Shown in pieces: positions 32,969 to 41,827 of a DNA stretch of 64,000 bases. Each line of letters opens with the position of its first letter. Position 1 is the first letter of the stretch. This DNA is from Pseudomonas hunanensis. GTDB taxonomy: Bacteria > Pseudomonadota > Gammaproteobacteria > Pseudomonadales > Pseudomonadaceae. A program made the translations under genes and the position numbers. The DNA lies in contig NZ_QJRC01000097.1 of assembly GCF_013393325.1 (NCBI RefSeq), positions 62,001 to 126,000 on the forward strand, in the 5' to 3' direction. The notes beneath the pieces were generated by a model. That model was given only the letters and a program-made list of their open reading frames with translations. It did not search any database and was not told the origin of the DNA.

Positions 32969-34264
32969 ATGCTGGAAAGGCTGTTTCAACTAAAAGCACA
33001 CAACACCAACGTGCGCACCGAGATTCTTGCGGGCGTTACCACCTTCCTGGCCATGGCCTACATCCTGTTCGTCAACCCGAGCATCCTCGGCGAGACCGGC
33101 ATGGACAAAGGGGCGATCTTCGTCGCCACCTGTCTGGCTGCAGCCATCGGTTCCACCACCATGGGCCTGATCGCCAACTACCCGATTGCCCTGGCACCGG
33201 GCATGGGCCTGAACGCGTTCTTCACCTACACCGTGGTGCTGCACATGGGCCACACCTGGCAGGTGGCGCTGGGGGCGGTGTTCCTGTCGGCGGTGATGTT
33301 CTTCCTGCTGTCGATCTTCCGCATCCGCGAATGGATCGTGAACAGTATCCCGTTGCCGCTGCGTTCGGCGATTGCCGCCGGTATCGGCCTGTTCCTCGCG
33401 CTGATCGCCCTGCATAACGCTGGCATCGTCGTCGATAACCCGGCCACTTTGGTGGGCCTGGGCGACCTCAAGCAACCTGCACCGATCCTCGCCACCCTGG
33501 GTTTCTTCCTGATCGTCGGCCTGGAGTCGCTGAAAGTGCGCGGCGCCGTGTTGATCGGCATCCTGGCGGTGACCATCGCCTCGATCGTGATGGGCGTGAC
33601 GCCGTTCGGTGGCATCGTCTCCATGCCGCCGTCGCTGGCCCCAACCTTCTTGCAGCTGGACATCGCTGGCGCGCTGGACGTCGGCCTGGTCAGCGTGATT
33701 TTCGCCTTCCTGTTCGTCGACCTGTTCGACAACTCCGGCACCTTGATCGGCGTGGCCAAGCGCGCCGGGCTGATGGGCAAGGACGGCCACATGCCGAAGA
33801 TGGGCCGCGCCCTGATCGCCGACAGCACCGCCGCCATGGCCGGTTCGCTGCTGGGCACCTCGACCACCACCAGCTACATCGAATCCGCTGCGGGCGTGAG
33901 TGCCGGTGGCCGCACCGGCCTGACCGCCATCGTGGTGGCCGTGCTGTTCCTGCTGGCGTTGTTCTTCGCCCCGCTGGCCGGTAGCGTACCGGCATTCGCC
34001 ACCGCCCCGGCCCTGCTGTTCGTCGCAGTGCTGATGGCCTCTGGCCTGGCGGAAATAAACTGGGACGATGTCACCGAAGCCGCACCGGTGGTGGTGACCG
34101 CCCTGGCCATGCCGCTGACCTACTCGATCGCCAACGGCATTGCCTTCGGCTTCATCTCCTGGACCGCCGTCAAGCTGATTTCCGGCCGCCACCGCGACCT
34201 GAACCCGGCCCTGGTGATCCTTTCCATCCTGTTCGTCATCAAGCTGGGCTGGTTCAACGCATGA
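32969..34264 (+). CDS. NCS2 adenine/guanine/hypoxanthine permease (AzgA-like)
   Basis: A 431-residue AzgA-type NCS2 permease, with MAYILFVNPSILGETGMDKGAIF near the start, the LAPGMGLNAFFTYTVV motif, FAFLFVDLFDNSGTLIGVA and TSTTTSYIESAAGVSAGGRTGLT, all diagnostic of the purine-import branch (residues quoted in separate short stretches). ATG 32969 is supported by GGGGAGCGGGC directly before it; an ATG 30 bases upstream is in frame but lacks that support. The stop overlaps the trmA start (ATGA), so the two are coupled. Confidence 0.93.
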   Translation: MLERLFQLKAHNTNVRTEILAGVTTFLAMAYILFVNPSILGETGMDKGAIFVATCLAAAIGSTTMGLIANYPIALAPGMGLNAFFTYTVVLHMGHTWQVALGAVFLSAVMFFLLSIFRIREWIVNSIPLPLRSAIAAGIGLFLALIALHNAGIVVDNPATLVGLGDLKQPAPILATLGFFLIVGLESLKVRGAVLIGILAVTIASIVMGVTPFGGIVSMPPSLAPTFLQLDIAGALDVGLVSVIFAFLFVDLFDNSGTLIGVAKRAGLMGKDGHMPKMGRALIADSTAAMAGSLLGTSTTTSYIESAAGVSAGGRTGLTAIVVAVLFLLALFFAPLAGSVPAFATAPALLFVAVLMASGLAEINWDDVTEAAPVVVTALAMPLTYSIANGIAFGFISWTAVKLISGRHRDLNPALVILSILFVIKLGWFNA

Positions 34265-35346
34265 GTGCTGCTTTCGACCCCTCCTCCTACGCCACCCAGC
34301 TGGACGCCAAGGTGGCCCGGCTGCGCGAGCTGCTGGCGCCGTTCGGCGCGCCGGAGCCGGCCGTTTTCGACTCGCCGCGCGAGCACTACCGCCTGCGCGC
34401 CGAATTCCGCCTGTGGCGCGAGGATGGCCAGCGCCACTACGCCATGTTTGCCCAGGGCGATAAGCACAAGGCGATCTTGATCGACGATTTCCCCATTGCC
34501 AGCCAGCGCATCAATGCCCTGATGCCGCGCCTGAAGGCGGCTTGGCAGGCCAGCGAGGAACTGGGCAACCGCCTGTTCCAGGTGGAGTTCCTCACCACCC
34601 TGGCTGGCGATGCGATGATCACGATGTGCTACCACCGCCCGCTGGACGAGGCATGGGAAGTGGAAGCGCGGCAACTGGCTGAAGCGCTGGGCGTAAGCGT
34701 CATTGGCCGCTCCAAGGGCAAGCGCCTGGTGATCGGCCGCGACTACGCGATTGAAGAACTCGACGTGGCCGGCCGTGTGTTCAGCTACCGCCAACCAGAA
34801 GGCGCGTTCACCCAACCCAACGGTGCGGTGAACCAGAAGATGCTCAGTTGGGCCTTCGAGGCCATCGGTGAGCGTGAGGACGACCTGCTGGAGCTGTACT
34901 GCGGCAACGGCAACTTCACCCTGCCGCTGGCTACCCGTGTGCGCCAGGTGCTGGCCACCGAAATCAGCAAGACATCGGTCAATGCCGCGTTGAGCAACCT
35001 CGACGAGAACGCTGTGGATAACGTGCGGCTGGTGCGGTTGTCGGCAGAGGAGCTGACCCAGGCGCTGAATGAGGTGCGACCCTTCCGTCGACTGGAAGGC
35101 ATCGACCTGAAAAGTTATGAGTTCGGTACCGTGTTCGTCGACCCGCCGCGGGCGGGGATGGACCCGGATACCTGCGAGCTGACCCGGCGCTTCGAGCGGA
35201 TCCTGTACATCTCGTGCAACCCGGAAACGCTGGCGGCAAACATTGCCCAGTTGCAGGACACGCACCGTATCGAGCGGTGTGCGTTGTTTGACCAGTTCCC
35301 CTATACCCACCATATGGAGAGCGGGGTTCTACTGGTCAGGCGCTGA
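34261..35346 (+). CDS. trmA: tRNA (uracil(54)-C5)-methyltransferase TrmA
   Basis: A 361-residue SAM-dependent methyltransferase making ribothymidine 54 in tRNA. Motifs are LLELYCGNGNFTLPLA (SAM), FVDPPRAGMD, the nucleophilic Cys in LYISCNPETLAANI and a terminal MESGVLL Glu. N-terminal RNA-binding part is intact. Overlaps the purine permease gene by four bases and ends just before a perfect bidirectional hairpin. Confidence 0.96.
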   Translation: MSAAFDPSSYATQLDAKVARLRELLAPFGAPEPAVFDSPREHYRLRAEFRLWREDGQRHYAMFAQGDKHKAILIDDFPIASQRINALMPRLKAAWQASEELGNRLFQVEFLTTLAGDAMITMCYHRPLDEAWEVEARQLAEALGVSVIGRSKGKRLVIGRDYAIEELDVAGRVFSYRQPEGAFTQPNGAVNQKMLSWAFEAIGEREDDLLELYCGNGNFTLPLATRVRQVLATEISKTSVNAALSNLDENAVDNVRLVRLSAEELTQALNEVRPFRRLEGIDLKSYEFGTVFVDPPRAGMDPDTCELTRRFERILYISCNPETLAANIAQLQDTHRIERCALFDQFPYTHHMESGVLLVRR

Positions 35347-35353
35347 CCGTCGC

Positions 35354-35384
35354 ACCTTTGGGGCCGCTTTGCGGCCCCAAAGGT
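35354..35384. terminator. Bidirectional terminator between trmA and pcaG
   Basis: ACCTTTGGGGCCGC - TTT - GCGGCCCCAAAGGT: a perfect 14-base stem with a 3-base loop, between convergent genes. The T-run is short on both sides. Confidence 0.85.
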
Positions 35385-35389
35385 TTGAA

Positions 35390-35995
35390 TCAGAAGTCGA
35401 AGAAGACTGTCTCCCCTTCCCCCTGAATACGGATATCAAAGCGATATGCCGTCTTCCCATCCACTTCGCAACGCTTGGCAATCAAGGTTTCACGCCGCTG
35501 TGGCTGTTCGATCAGGTTGAGCACCGGGCATTTGGCATTGGCCTGGGCCTCATCATCGAAATACAGGCGCGTGTGCAGGTGAATGTTGATGCCACGGGCA
35601 AACAGGCTGATGTTGATGTGCGGCGCCATTGGCACGCCAGCAGCGTTGTTCACCACACCCGGCTTGACCGTGTGCAGCGTCCACTCACCGGCATCGAAGG
35701 TGGTAGCGGTGCGGCCAAAGCTGTTGAAGGCGTTTTCCAGGTTGTAGGCATCCTGGTACTCGCCGTTGGCATCTGCCTGCCACACTTCCAGGAACGAATC
35801 GCGCACCAGGTGGCCGTTACCGTCGTACACCTGGCCGATCAGCAGAATGTGCTCGCCCGGCGCGTCAGGCTTGGCCAGGCGGTTCCAGATTTCCTGGTCG
35901 CGGGTCGGGTTGCCGGCCGCTTCCAGGGCCAGGCCGATGTGCACGTAGGGGCCGGCAGTCTGCGAAGGGGTTTCCGGCAGCAGTTCGATTGGCAT
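35390..35995 (-). CDS. pcaG: Protocatechuate 3,4-dioxygenase alpha subunit
   Basis: A 201-residue intradiol dioxygenase alpha subunit, starting MPIELLPETPSQTAGPYVHIG. The alpha chain shapes the active site but does not hold the iron; it lacks the Tyr/His iron ligands of the beta chain, as expected. With PcaH it cleaves protocatechuate to 3-carboxy-cis,cis-muconate, the entry into the beta-ketoadipate pathway. It starts 10 bases after the pcaH stop. The rest of the pca genes are not in the window. Confidence 0.97.
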   Translation of the reverse strand: MPIELLPETPSQTAGPYVHIGLALEAAGNPTRDQEIWNRLAKPDAPGEHILLIGQVYDGNGHLVRDSFLEVWQADANGEYQDAYNLENAFNSFGRTATTFDAGEWTLHTVKPGVVNNAAGVPMAPHINISLFARGINIHLHTRLYFDDEAQANAKCPVLNLIEQPQRRETLIAKRCEVDGKTAYRFDIRIQGEGETVFFDF

Positions 35996-36005
35996 GGCGG
36001 GTTCC

Positions 36006-36725
36006 TCAGCAGTTTTCGAAGTGGGTCTTGCGCTGGCCACGCAGCACGATGTCGAAGCGATAGGCCAGGCAGTCCATCGGGTTGGCGTTGCTCATGTCGA
36101 GTTTGGCGATCAACTGCTGCACAGCTTCAGGGTTTGCGATCGACTTGACGATCGGGCACATCGGGATCAGCGGGTCACCCTCGAAATACAACTGGGTAAT
36201 CAGCTTGGTGGCGATCGACGGGCCGCTGATGGCGAAGTGGATGTGCGCCGGGCGCCAGTCGTTGGGGCCATTGCGCCATGGGTACGGGCCCGGCTTGATG
36301 GTACGGAAGCTGTAGTAGCCGTCACGGTCGGTCAGGCAGCGGCCAACGCCACCGAAGTTCGGGTCCAGCGGCGCCAGGTAACGGTCGTTCTTGTGGCGAT
36401 AGCGGCCGCCGGCGTTGGCTTGCCACATCTCTACCAGGGTGTTCGGTACAGGCTTGCCGTACTGATCGACGACACGGCCGGCGACGATGATGCGTTCACC
36501 GATCGGCAAGCCACCGTTGTTGAAGTTCAGCAGCAGGTCATGGTCGTGGGTACCGAAGCCCAAGTGGGAAAAGTCCGGACCAGTGGTTTCGCTGATCGAC
36601 TGCGGAATGCTGACCAGTGCCTGGCGCGGCGAGCGGGCGATGGACGTTTTGTAGTCAGGCGTAAGGGCTTTGGGGTGCCAGTTGCGATCACGGATCACGA
36701 AGCGGCTGTTGTCCTGTGCGGGCAT
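36006..36725 (-). CDS. pcaH: Protocatechuate 3,4-dioxygenase beta subunit
   Basis: A 239-residue beta subunit with the non-heme iron(III) ligands: Tyr in GGRYRHKNDRYLAP, Tyr in KPGPYPWRNG and the two His in RPAHIHFAISG. Begins MPAQDNSRFVIRDRNWHPKALTPDYKTS. First gene of pcaHG. A PcaQ-like inverted repeat (ATAACC-N4-GGTTAT) lies 105 bases upstream, in a 200-base gap shared with a divergent metallopeptidase gene. Confidence 0.97.
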   Translation of the reverse strand: MPAQDNSRFVIRDRNWHPKALTPDYKTSIARSPRQALVSIPQSISETTGPDFSHLGFGTHDHDLLLNFNNGGLPIGERIIVAGRVVDQYGKPVPNTLVEMWQANAGGRYRHKNDRYLAPLDPNFGGVGRCLTDRDGYYSFRTIKPGPYPWRNGPNDWRPAHIHFAISGPSIATKLITQLYFEGDPLIPMCPIVKSIANPEAVQQLIAKLDMSNANPMDCLAYRFDIVLRGQRKTHFENC

Positions 36726-36830
36726 GCCGGTTTCCTCTCTTGGAATTATCTGAACGCCTGGGCGTGGCAGGCGGACTTACAGTTTCCGACAGGTCGCGCA
36801 CGATGAATATTGAAATCAACCACACGAAAC

Positions 36831-36846
36831 ATAACCAAATGGTTAT
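36831..36846 (-). promoter_or_regulatory. PcaQ-like operator upstream of pcaHG
   Basis: ATAACC-AAAT-GGTTAT matches the LysR-type PcaQ site known from rhizobia (ATAACC-N4-GGTTAA) at all but the last base and is a perfect 16-base palindrome apart from the two-base centre. Distance to pcaH 105 bases, to the metallopeptidase start 79 bases. Confidence 0.65.
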
Positions 36847-36925
36847 ACATAAACACTTTGCCCTGACACTTGCCGCTGTCGTGAACTAATCTTTGTCTTC
36901 TTGTTTCACGCTCGGGAGAGCACTC

Positions 36926-37819
36926 ATGGAATGGCGAAAAGGCCGACGCAGCGACAACGTGGTCGATGCCCGAGGCGAGGGTGGCGGTGGCGGCGGCATG
37001 CGTTTCGGCGGCGGCAAAGGGCTGGGGCTCGGGGCGATTCTGCTGATCGTCGGTATCGGCTGGCTTACCGGGCAGGACCCCTTGCAGATTCTTGGCCAGC
37101 TCACCGGCCAGATGGAACAGCAGCAGCAACAAACGGCGCCCAGTGGTGCGGGCGGCAAGGCGCCGCCGGCCAACGACCAGCAGGCCGAGTTCGTCGCCTC
37201 GGTACTGGGCGATACCGAAGACACCTGGAAGGCCCTGTTCGCCGAGGCCGGCAAACAATACCGCGACCCCAAGCTGGTGCTGTTCAGCGGCCAGGTCAAC
37301 TCGGCGTGTGGCTTTGCCTCCGCAGCGGTCGGGCCGTTCTATTGCCCGGCGGACCAGCGGGTGTACCTGGACATGTCGTTCTTCCGCGAAATGGAAACCC
37401 GCTTCGCTGCGGCCGGCGACTTTGCCCAGGCCTATGTGATCGCCCACGAAATCGGCCACCACGTGCAGACACTGCTGGGCGTTTCGGCCAAGGTCGATGC
37501 CGCACGTCGCAGTGGCCAGCGGATGGAGGGCGACAACGGCTTGCTGGTGCGCCAGGAGTTGCAGGCCGACTGCCTGGCCGGTGTTTGGGCCTACCAGGCC
37601 CAAAAGCGCCTGAATTGGCTGGAGCCAGGTGACGTCGAGGAAGCGCTGAATGCGGCCAATGCCATTGGCGATGACCGCCTGCAACAGCAGGGCCGTGGGC
37701 GTGTGGTGCCGGACTCCTTCACCCATGGCACTTCGGCGCAGCGGGTGCGCTGGTTCAAGACCGGGTTTGCCGAGGGTGAAGTGAACAGCTGCGATACCTT
37801 CAGTGCACGTAACCTCTGA
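36926..37819 (+). CDS. Neutral zinc metallopeptidase, YpfJ family
   Basis: A 297-residue protein of the putative neutral zinc metallopeptidase family. It begins MEWRKGRRSDNVVDARG, has a glycine-rich stretch (GGGGGG) and one TM helix (GLGLGAILLIVGIGWLTG) at about residues 33-50, a low-complexity Gln-rich linker, then the catalytic domain with the zinc motif AHEIGHHVQ and a downstream ELQADCLAG Glu/Asp. A Cys pair (SACGFASAAVGPFYC) may form a disulphide. Substrate unknown. The start has GGGAGAG upstream. A hairpin follows the stop. Confidence 0.9.
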   Translation: MEWRKGRRSDNVVDARGEGGGGGGMRFGGGKGLGLGAILLIVGIGWLTGQDPLQILGQLTGQMEQQQQQTAPSGAGGKAPPANDQQAEFVASVLGDTEDTWKALFAEAGKQYRDPKLVLFSGQVNSACGFASAAVGPFYCPADQRVYLDMSFFREMETRFAAAGDFAQAYVIAHEIGHHVQTLLGVSAKVDAARRSGQRMEGDNGLLVRQELQADCLAGVWAYQAQKRLNWLEPGDVEEALNAANAIGDDRLQQQGRGRVVPDSFTHGTSAQRVRWFKTGFAEGEVNSCDTFSARNL

Positions 37820-37822
37820 CAC

Positions 37823-37850
37823 GGATTGGGGCCGTTTGGCGGCCCCAATC
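37823..37850 (+). terminator. Hairpin terminator after the metallopeptidase gene
   Basis: GATTGGGGCCG - TTTG - GCGGCCCCAATC, a strong stem just past the stop; the T-run is weak. Confidence 0.7.
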
Positions 37851-37992
37851 ATCCAGTTACAAATCTGCTGAAAAAGCGTTTCAGCTTCCCCCATCATTGC
37901 CGATAACTCCTGCACGAGTCAGCGGGCATCCAGAACAACAACGCCTGGCGATCGAAGATCAAAAGAGCGAAATCAACTTCTGGAGAGCGTGC

Positions 37993-39912
37993 ATGAACAG
38001 CTGGTTCGCCAACATCAGCGTCAACCTCAAACTCGGCCTGGGCTTCGGCCTTGTGCTGGTCCTCACTGGCCTGCTGGCCCTCACCGGCTGGACCAGCCTG
38101 GGCAGCCTGATCGACCGCAGCAACTGGATGGGCGATATCGGCCAGTTGAACAAGGATCTCACTGACCTGCGCATTGCGCGCCTGCAGTACATGATCGCCA
38201 ACGGCGACGATACTGCCGCCGCCAACACCCAGGCCAAGCTGGACGCCTTCAGCAAGCAGCAAGCCTACCTGGCCACCACGTTCAAAAGCCCGGAAAACAT
38301 CAAGCTGCTGGGTGAGCTGGGCGACACCATCAGCGCCTACAAGCTTTCGTTGAACAAGATGCGCCAGGGCTACGACGCCACCCGCAGCGCACGCGTTACC
38401 ATGGACAGCTCGGCCACCCGTGCCGACCAGGCCATGGACGCCCTCAGCCAGGAAGTGATGGCACGCCCCGAGGCCGACAGCGTGCGCCTGGCCCAGTACC
38501 AACTGATCAGCAAGGCCCGCCAGCAACTGCTGCAGGTACGCATCGATGTGCGCGGCTACATCGCCGACAACAGCAGCGCCAACGAGCAGGCCGCCCTGCG
38601 CCAGCTGGATGCAGCGCTGGCCGACATCGACAACCTCAAGCGCCAGCTGCCCGCCGAAGACGCCCGCCTGCAACAGTTCGAAAGCTCGGTACTGGCTTAC
38701 CGTGACGCCGTGCGCCAGTTCCGCGACGCGGTCGCCAACATCACCACCTCACGTGCCGAAATGACTGTGCAGGGCGCCGATATCGTCAAGCGAAGCGATG
38801 CGCTGTACCAGATCCAGCTGCAGCGCCGTGACATCGAGAGCACCCAGGCCCGCAGCCTGCAGGCCATCGCCACGTTGCTGGCGCTGCTGGTCGGTGTGCT
38901 GGCAGCGGTGCTGATCACCCGCCAGATCACTCGCCCGTTGCACGACACCCTGGTGGCCGTGGAGAAGATCGCCAGCGGCGACCTTACCCAGCACATGCGC
39001 GTCACCCGCCGCGACGAACTGGGCGTACTGCAGCAAGGCATCGCGCGAATGGGCACTACCTTGCGCGAACTTATCGGTGGCATCCGCGATGGCGTCACCC
39101 AAATCGCCAGCGCCGCCGAAGAGCTGTCGGCAGTGACCGAACAGACCAGCGCCGGCGCCAACAGCCAAAAGGTCGAGACCGACCAGGTAGCCACCGCCAT
39201 GCACGAAATGGCCGCCACCGTTCAGGAAGTGGCGCGCAATGCCGAGCAGGCCTCGCATGCCGCAACCGGTGCCGATGACGAAGCCCGCGCCGGTGACCGC
39301 GTGGTGGGCGAGGCGATTGGCCAGATCGAGCGCCTGGCCGAAGACATGCACCGCTCCACCGAGGCCATGACCCTGTTGCAGCAGGAAAGCCAGAAGATCG
39401 GTAGCGTGATGGACGTGATCAAGTCAGTGGCCGAACAGACCAACCTGCTGGCACTCAACGCGGCGATCGAGGCGGCGCGCGCCGGCGAGGCCGGGCGTGG
39501 CTTTGCCGTGGTCGCCGACGAAGTGCGCGGCCTGGCCCAGCGCACGCAGAAGTCCACCGAAGAGATCGAAGAGCTGATTGCCAGCCTGCAGCAGGGTACC
39601 CAGCAAGTGGCCAGCGCCATGCAGGGCAGCCGTACCTTGACCGACAGCAGCGTCGAGCTGGCGCGCAAGGCTGGGGCTTCGCTGGAGAGCATCACCAGCA
39701 CGGTGTCGAGCATTCAGTCGATGAACCAGCAGATTGCCGCGGCGGCAGAGCAGCAGAGTGCGGTGGCTGAAGAGATCAGCCGCAGCATTCTGAATGTACG
39801 TGATGTGTCGGAGCAGACGGCGGCGGCCAGTGACGAGACGGCGTCGGCGAGCGTTGAGCTGGCGCGGTTGGGTGGGCAGTTGCAGACACTGGTCAGCCAG
39901 TTCCGCGTCTGA
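37993..39912 (+). CDS. mcpS: Methyl-accepting chemoreceptor McpS (HBM ligand domain)
   Basis: A 639-residue chemoreceptor: TM1 about residues 12-32, a periplasmic helical bimodular ligand domain of about 250 residues, TM2 (SLQAIATLLALLVGVLAAVLI) near residue 290, HAMP, then a long coiled-coil signalling domain with the hairpin tip EQTNLLALNAAIEAARAGE. It matches KT2440 McpS nearly residue for residue from memory; McpS binds TCA intermediates in the membrane-proximal module and acetate in the distal one. It has no CheR-tethering pentapeptide (ends SQFRV). Proximity to pcaHG, whose pathway ends in succinate, is suggestive only. Confidence 0.95.
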   Translation: MNSWFANISVNLKLGLGFGLVLVLTGLLALTGWTSLGSLIDRSNWMGDIGQLNKDLTDLRIARLQYMIANGDDTAAANTQAKLDAFSKQQAYLATTFKSPENIKLLGELGDTISAYKLSLNKMRQGYDATRSARVTMDSSATRADQAMDALSQEVMARPEADSVRLAQYQLISKARQQLLQVRIDVRGYIADNSSANEQAALRQLDAALADIDNLKRQLPAEDARLQQFESSVLAYRDAVRQFRDAVANITTSRAEMTVQGADIVKRSDALYQIQLQRRDIESTQARSLQAIATLLALLVGVLAAVLITRQITRPLHDTLVAVEKIASGDLTQHMRVTRRDELGVLQQGIARMGTTLRELIGGIRDGVTQIASAAEELSAVTEQTSAGANSQKVETDQVATAMHEMAATVQEVARNAEQASHAATGADDEARAGDRVVGEAIGQIERLAEDMHRSTEAMTLLQQESQKIGSVMDVIKSVAEQTNLLALNAAIEAARAGEAGRGFAVVADEVRGLAQRTQKSTEEIEELIASLQQGTQQVASAMQGSRTLTDSSVELARKAGASLESITSTVSSIQSMNQQIAAAAEQQSAVAEEISRSILNVRDVSEQTAAASDETASASVELARLGGQLQTLVSQFRV

Positions 39913-39944
39913 CTTGAAGCCCCTGGGGCCGCTTAGCGGCCCAT

Positions 39945-40006
39945 CGCGACGCAAGGCCGCTCCTACAGGAAATCGCGTTCCCCTGTAGGAGCGGCCTTGT
40001 GTCGCG
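39945..40006. repeat. Inverted REP pair
   Basis: CGCGACGCAAGGCCGCTCC-TACAGG and its inverse copy ending GGCCTTGTGTCGCG face each other across 12 bases, an almost perfect 25-base stem between convergent mcpS and ggt. Confidence 0.9.
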
Positions 40007-40042
40007 AAAGGAGGGCGAAGCCCTCCCAGCGCCCGAACAGGC

Positions 40043-41710
40043 TTACTTGACGATCATCCCCACCCCACGCCCACGCGGATCGGAAGCGGTCTCAAGCTTG
40101 GCCCCATCTACCCGAATCGCCTGGATATCACCCATCTCCCAACCCTGATCCTCCAGCACATAGCCCATCTTCTTCAGCTCATCAGCCACCGGCCCGGTCA
40201 GGGGCGCATAGGCATCGAAGTAGATGGTGTCCTTGGGCAGCAACTGATGGTGCACCCGCTGCGCCGCCACCGCCTTGTCCAACGGCATGCCGTAGTCGTA
40301 CAGGTTGTTCATCACCTGGAAGATCGAGGTGAAGATCCGTGAACCACCCGGGGTACCGATCACCAGCTCGACCTTGCCATCGCGGGTCATCAGGCTAGGG
40401 CTCATCGATGAAAGCATGCGCTTGCCCGGTTCGATGGCGTTGGCATCACCGCCGACCACACCAAAGGCGTTAGCCGCACCCGGTTTGGCGCTGAAATCAT
40501 CCATCTCGTCGTTCAGCAGGAAGCCCGCGCCCTTCACCACCACGCCACTGCCGTAGTCGAGGTTGAGGGTGTAGGTATTGCTGACCGCATTGCCTTGCTT
40601 GTCGACGATCGAGAAATGCGTGGTCTGGTGCGGCTCCAGCCCTGGCTTGACCTTGTCGGTGTCGGAAATGGCCTTCGGGTTGACCTGCGCGGCGCGCTTG
40701 GCCAGGTAATCCTTGGCCACCAGCTGGTCCACCGGCACCTTGGTAAAGGCCGGGTCGCCAAGGTAGTCGGCACGGTCGGCGAACACCCGCTTTTCGATCT
40801 CTGCCAACAGGTGGATGTACTGCGCCGAGTTGTGCGCCACCCCTTTGAAGTCCGCCGCGCGGTCTTCCTTGATGCCCAGCAACTGGGCCAGTGCCACGCC
40901 ACCGGAGCTCGGCGGTGGGGCGGTGTACACCACATTGCCGCGCCAGCTTACGGCCATCGGCTCACGCCACACGGCCTTGTAGTCCTTCAAGTCTTCTTTG
41001 GTGATCAGGCCTTTGTCGGCCTGCATCTGCGCCACCAGCAGGTCGGCGGTCTTGCCCTGGTAGAACTCGCTCACGCCCTTGTCGGCGATGCGCTCCAGGG
41101 TCTGGGCCATTTCCGGCTGTTTGAACAGCTCGCCAACCTTCATGTTGCCGAAGTAGTCGTTGAAGTTGGTCGCTGTCTTGAACATGCCCTGGGCATCGTT
41201 GCGGTACTGGTACTGTTTTTCCGCCACCTTGAAGCCGTTTTTCGCATAGCCGATGGCCGGGGTCAGCAACTCGCTCCAGGGCAGCTTGCCAAACTTCTGG
41301 TGCGCCTCCCACAAGCCCATCACCGTACCGGGTACACCAGCGGCGCGTACACCAACCAGGCTCAGGTTCTCGATGACCTCGCCCTTGTCGTCCAGGTACA
41401 TGTTGCGCGTGGCGGCCTTGGGCGCGACTTCGCGGTAGTCGAGGAAGTAGGGCTTGCCGTCGATGAACAGGGTCATGAAGCCGCCACCACCGATGTTGCC
41501 GGCCTCGGGGTAGGTCACCGCCAGGGTGAAGGCGGTTGCCACTGCCGCGTCCACCGCGTTGCCGCCCTTTTTCAGAATGTCGGCGGCTACCTGTGCACCA
41601 TATTGATCAGGTGCGGCCACCGCGCCGCCCTCCAGGTTGGCGGCGTAAACCGAGGAACAGCTCAGAATCGCGGCTGCGAGAACCAGGCACTGGAACGGGA
41701 CAATACGCAT
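40043..41710 (-). CDS. ggt: Gamma-glutamyltranspeptidase
   Basis: A 555-residue periplasmic Ntn-hydrolase: signal peptide (MRIVPFQCLVLAAAILSCSSVYA), the large subunit with GGNAVDAAVAT and the Arg-containing DYREVAP, autocleavage at the Thr in HQTTHFSIVDK giving the small subunit, and GTPGGSRIFTSIFQV near the C-terminus. It hydrolyses or transfers the gamma-glutamyl group of glutathione and related compounds. ATG 41710 gives the signal peptide; the upstream 21 codons are rejected. Confidence 0.95.
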   Translation of the reverse strand: MRIVPFQCLVLAAAILSCSSVYAANLEGGAVAAPDQYGAQVAADILKKGGNAVDAAVATAFTLAVTYPEAGNIGGGGFMTLFIDGKPYFLDYREVAPKAATRNMYLDDKGEVIENLSLVGVRAAGVPGTVMGLWEAHQKFGKLPWSELLTPAIGYAKNGFKVAEKQYQYRNDAQGMFKTATNFNDYFGNMKVGELFKQPEMAQTLERIADKGVSEFYQGKTADLLVAQMQADKGLITKEDLKDYKAVWREPMAVSWRGNVVYTAPPPSSGGVALAQLLGIKEDRAADFKGVAHNSAQYIHLLAEIEKRVFADRADYLGDPAFTKVPVDQLVAKDYLAKRAAQVNPKAISDTDKVKPGLEPHQTTHFSIVDKQGNAVSNTYTLNLDYGSGVVVKGAGFLLNDEMDDFSAKPGAANAFGVVGGDANAIEPGKRMLSSMSPSLMTRDGKVELVIGTPGGSRIFTSIFQVMNNLYDYGMPLDKAVAAQRVHHQLLPKDTIYFDAYAPLTGPVADELKKMGYVLEDQGWEMGDIQAIRVDGAKLETASDPRGRGVGMIVK

Positions 41711-41827
41711 GACACTTCCTTGGTGTTGTTTTTGTTGAGCAGTCAGTAAGGCCGAAGCGCTTCGACTGTGCAATCAACCGTAGGAAGTTTCGCCGCCTGT
41801 GGGCAGGATTTGTCGCGTTCAGGCAAC

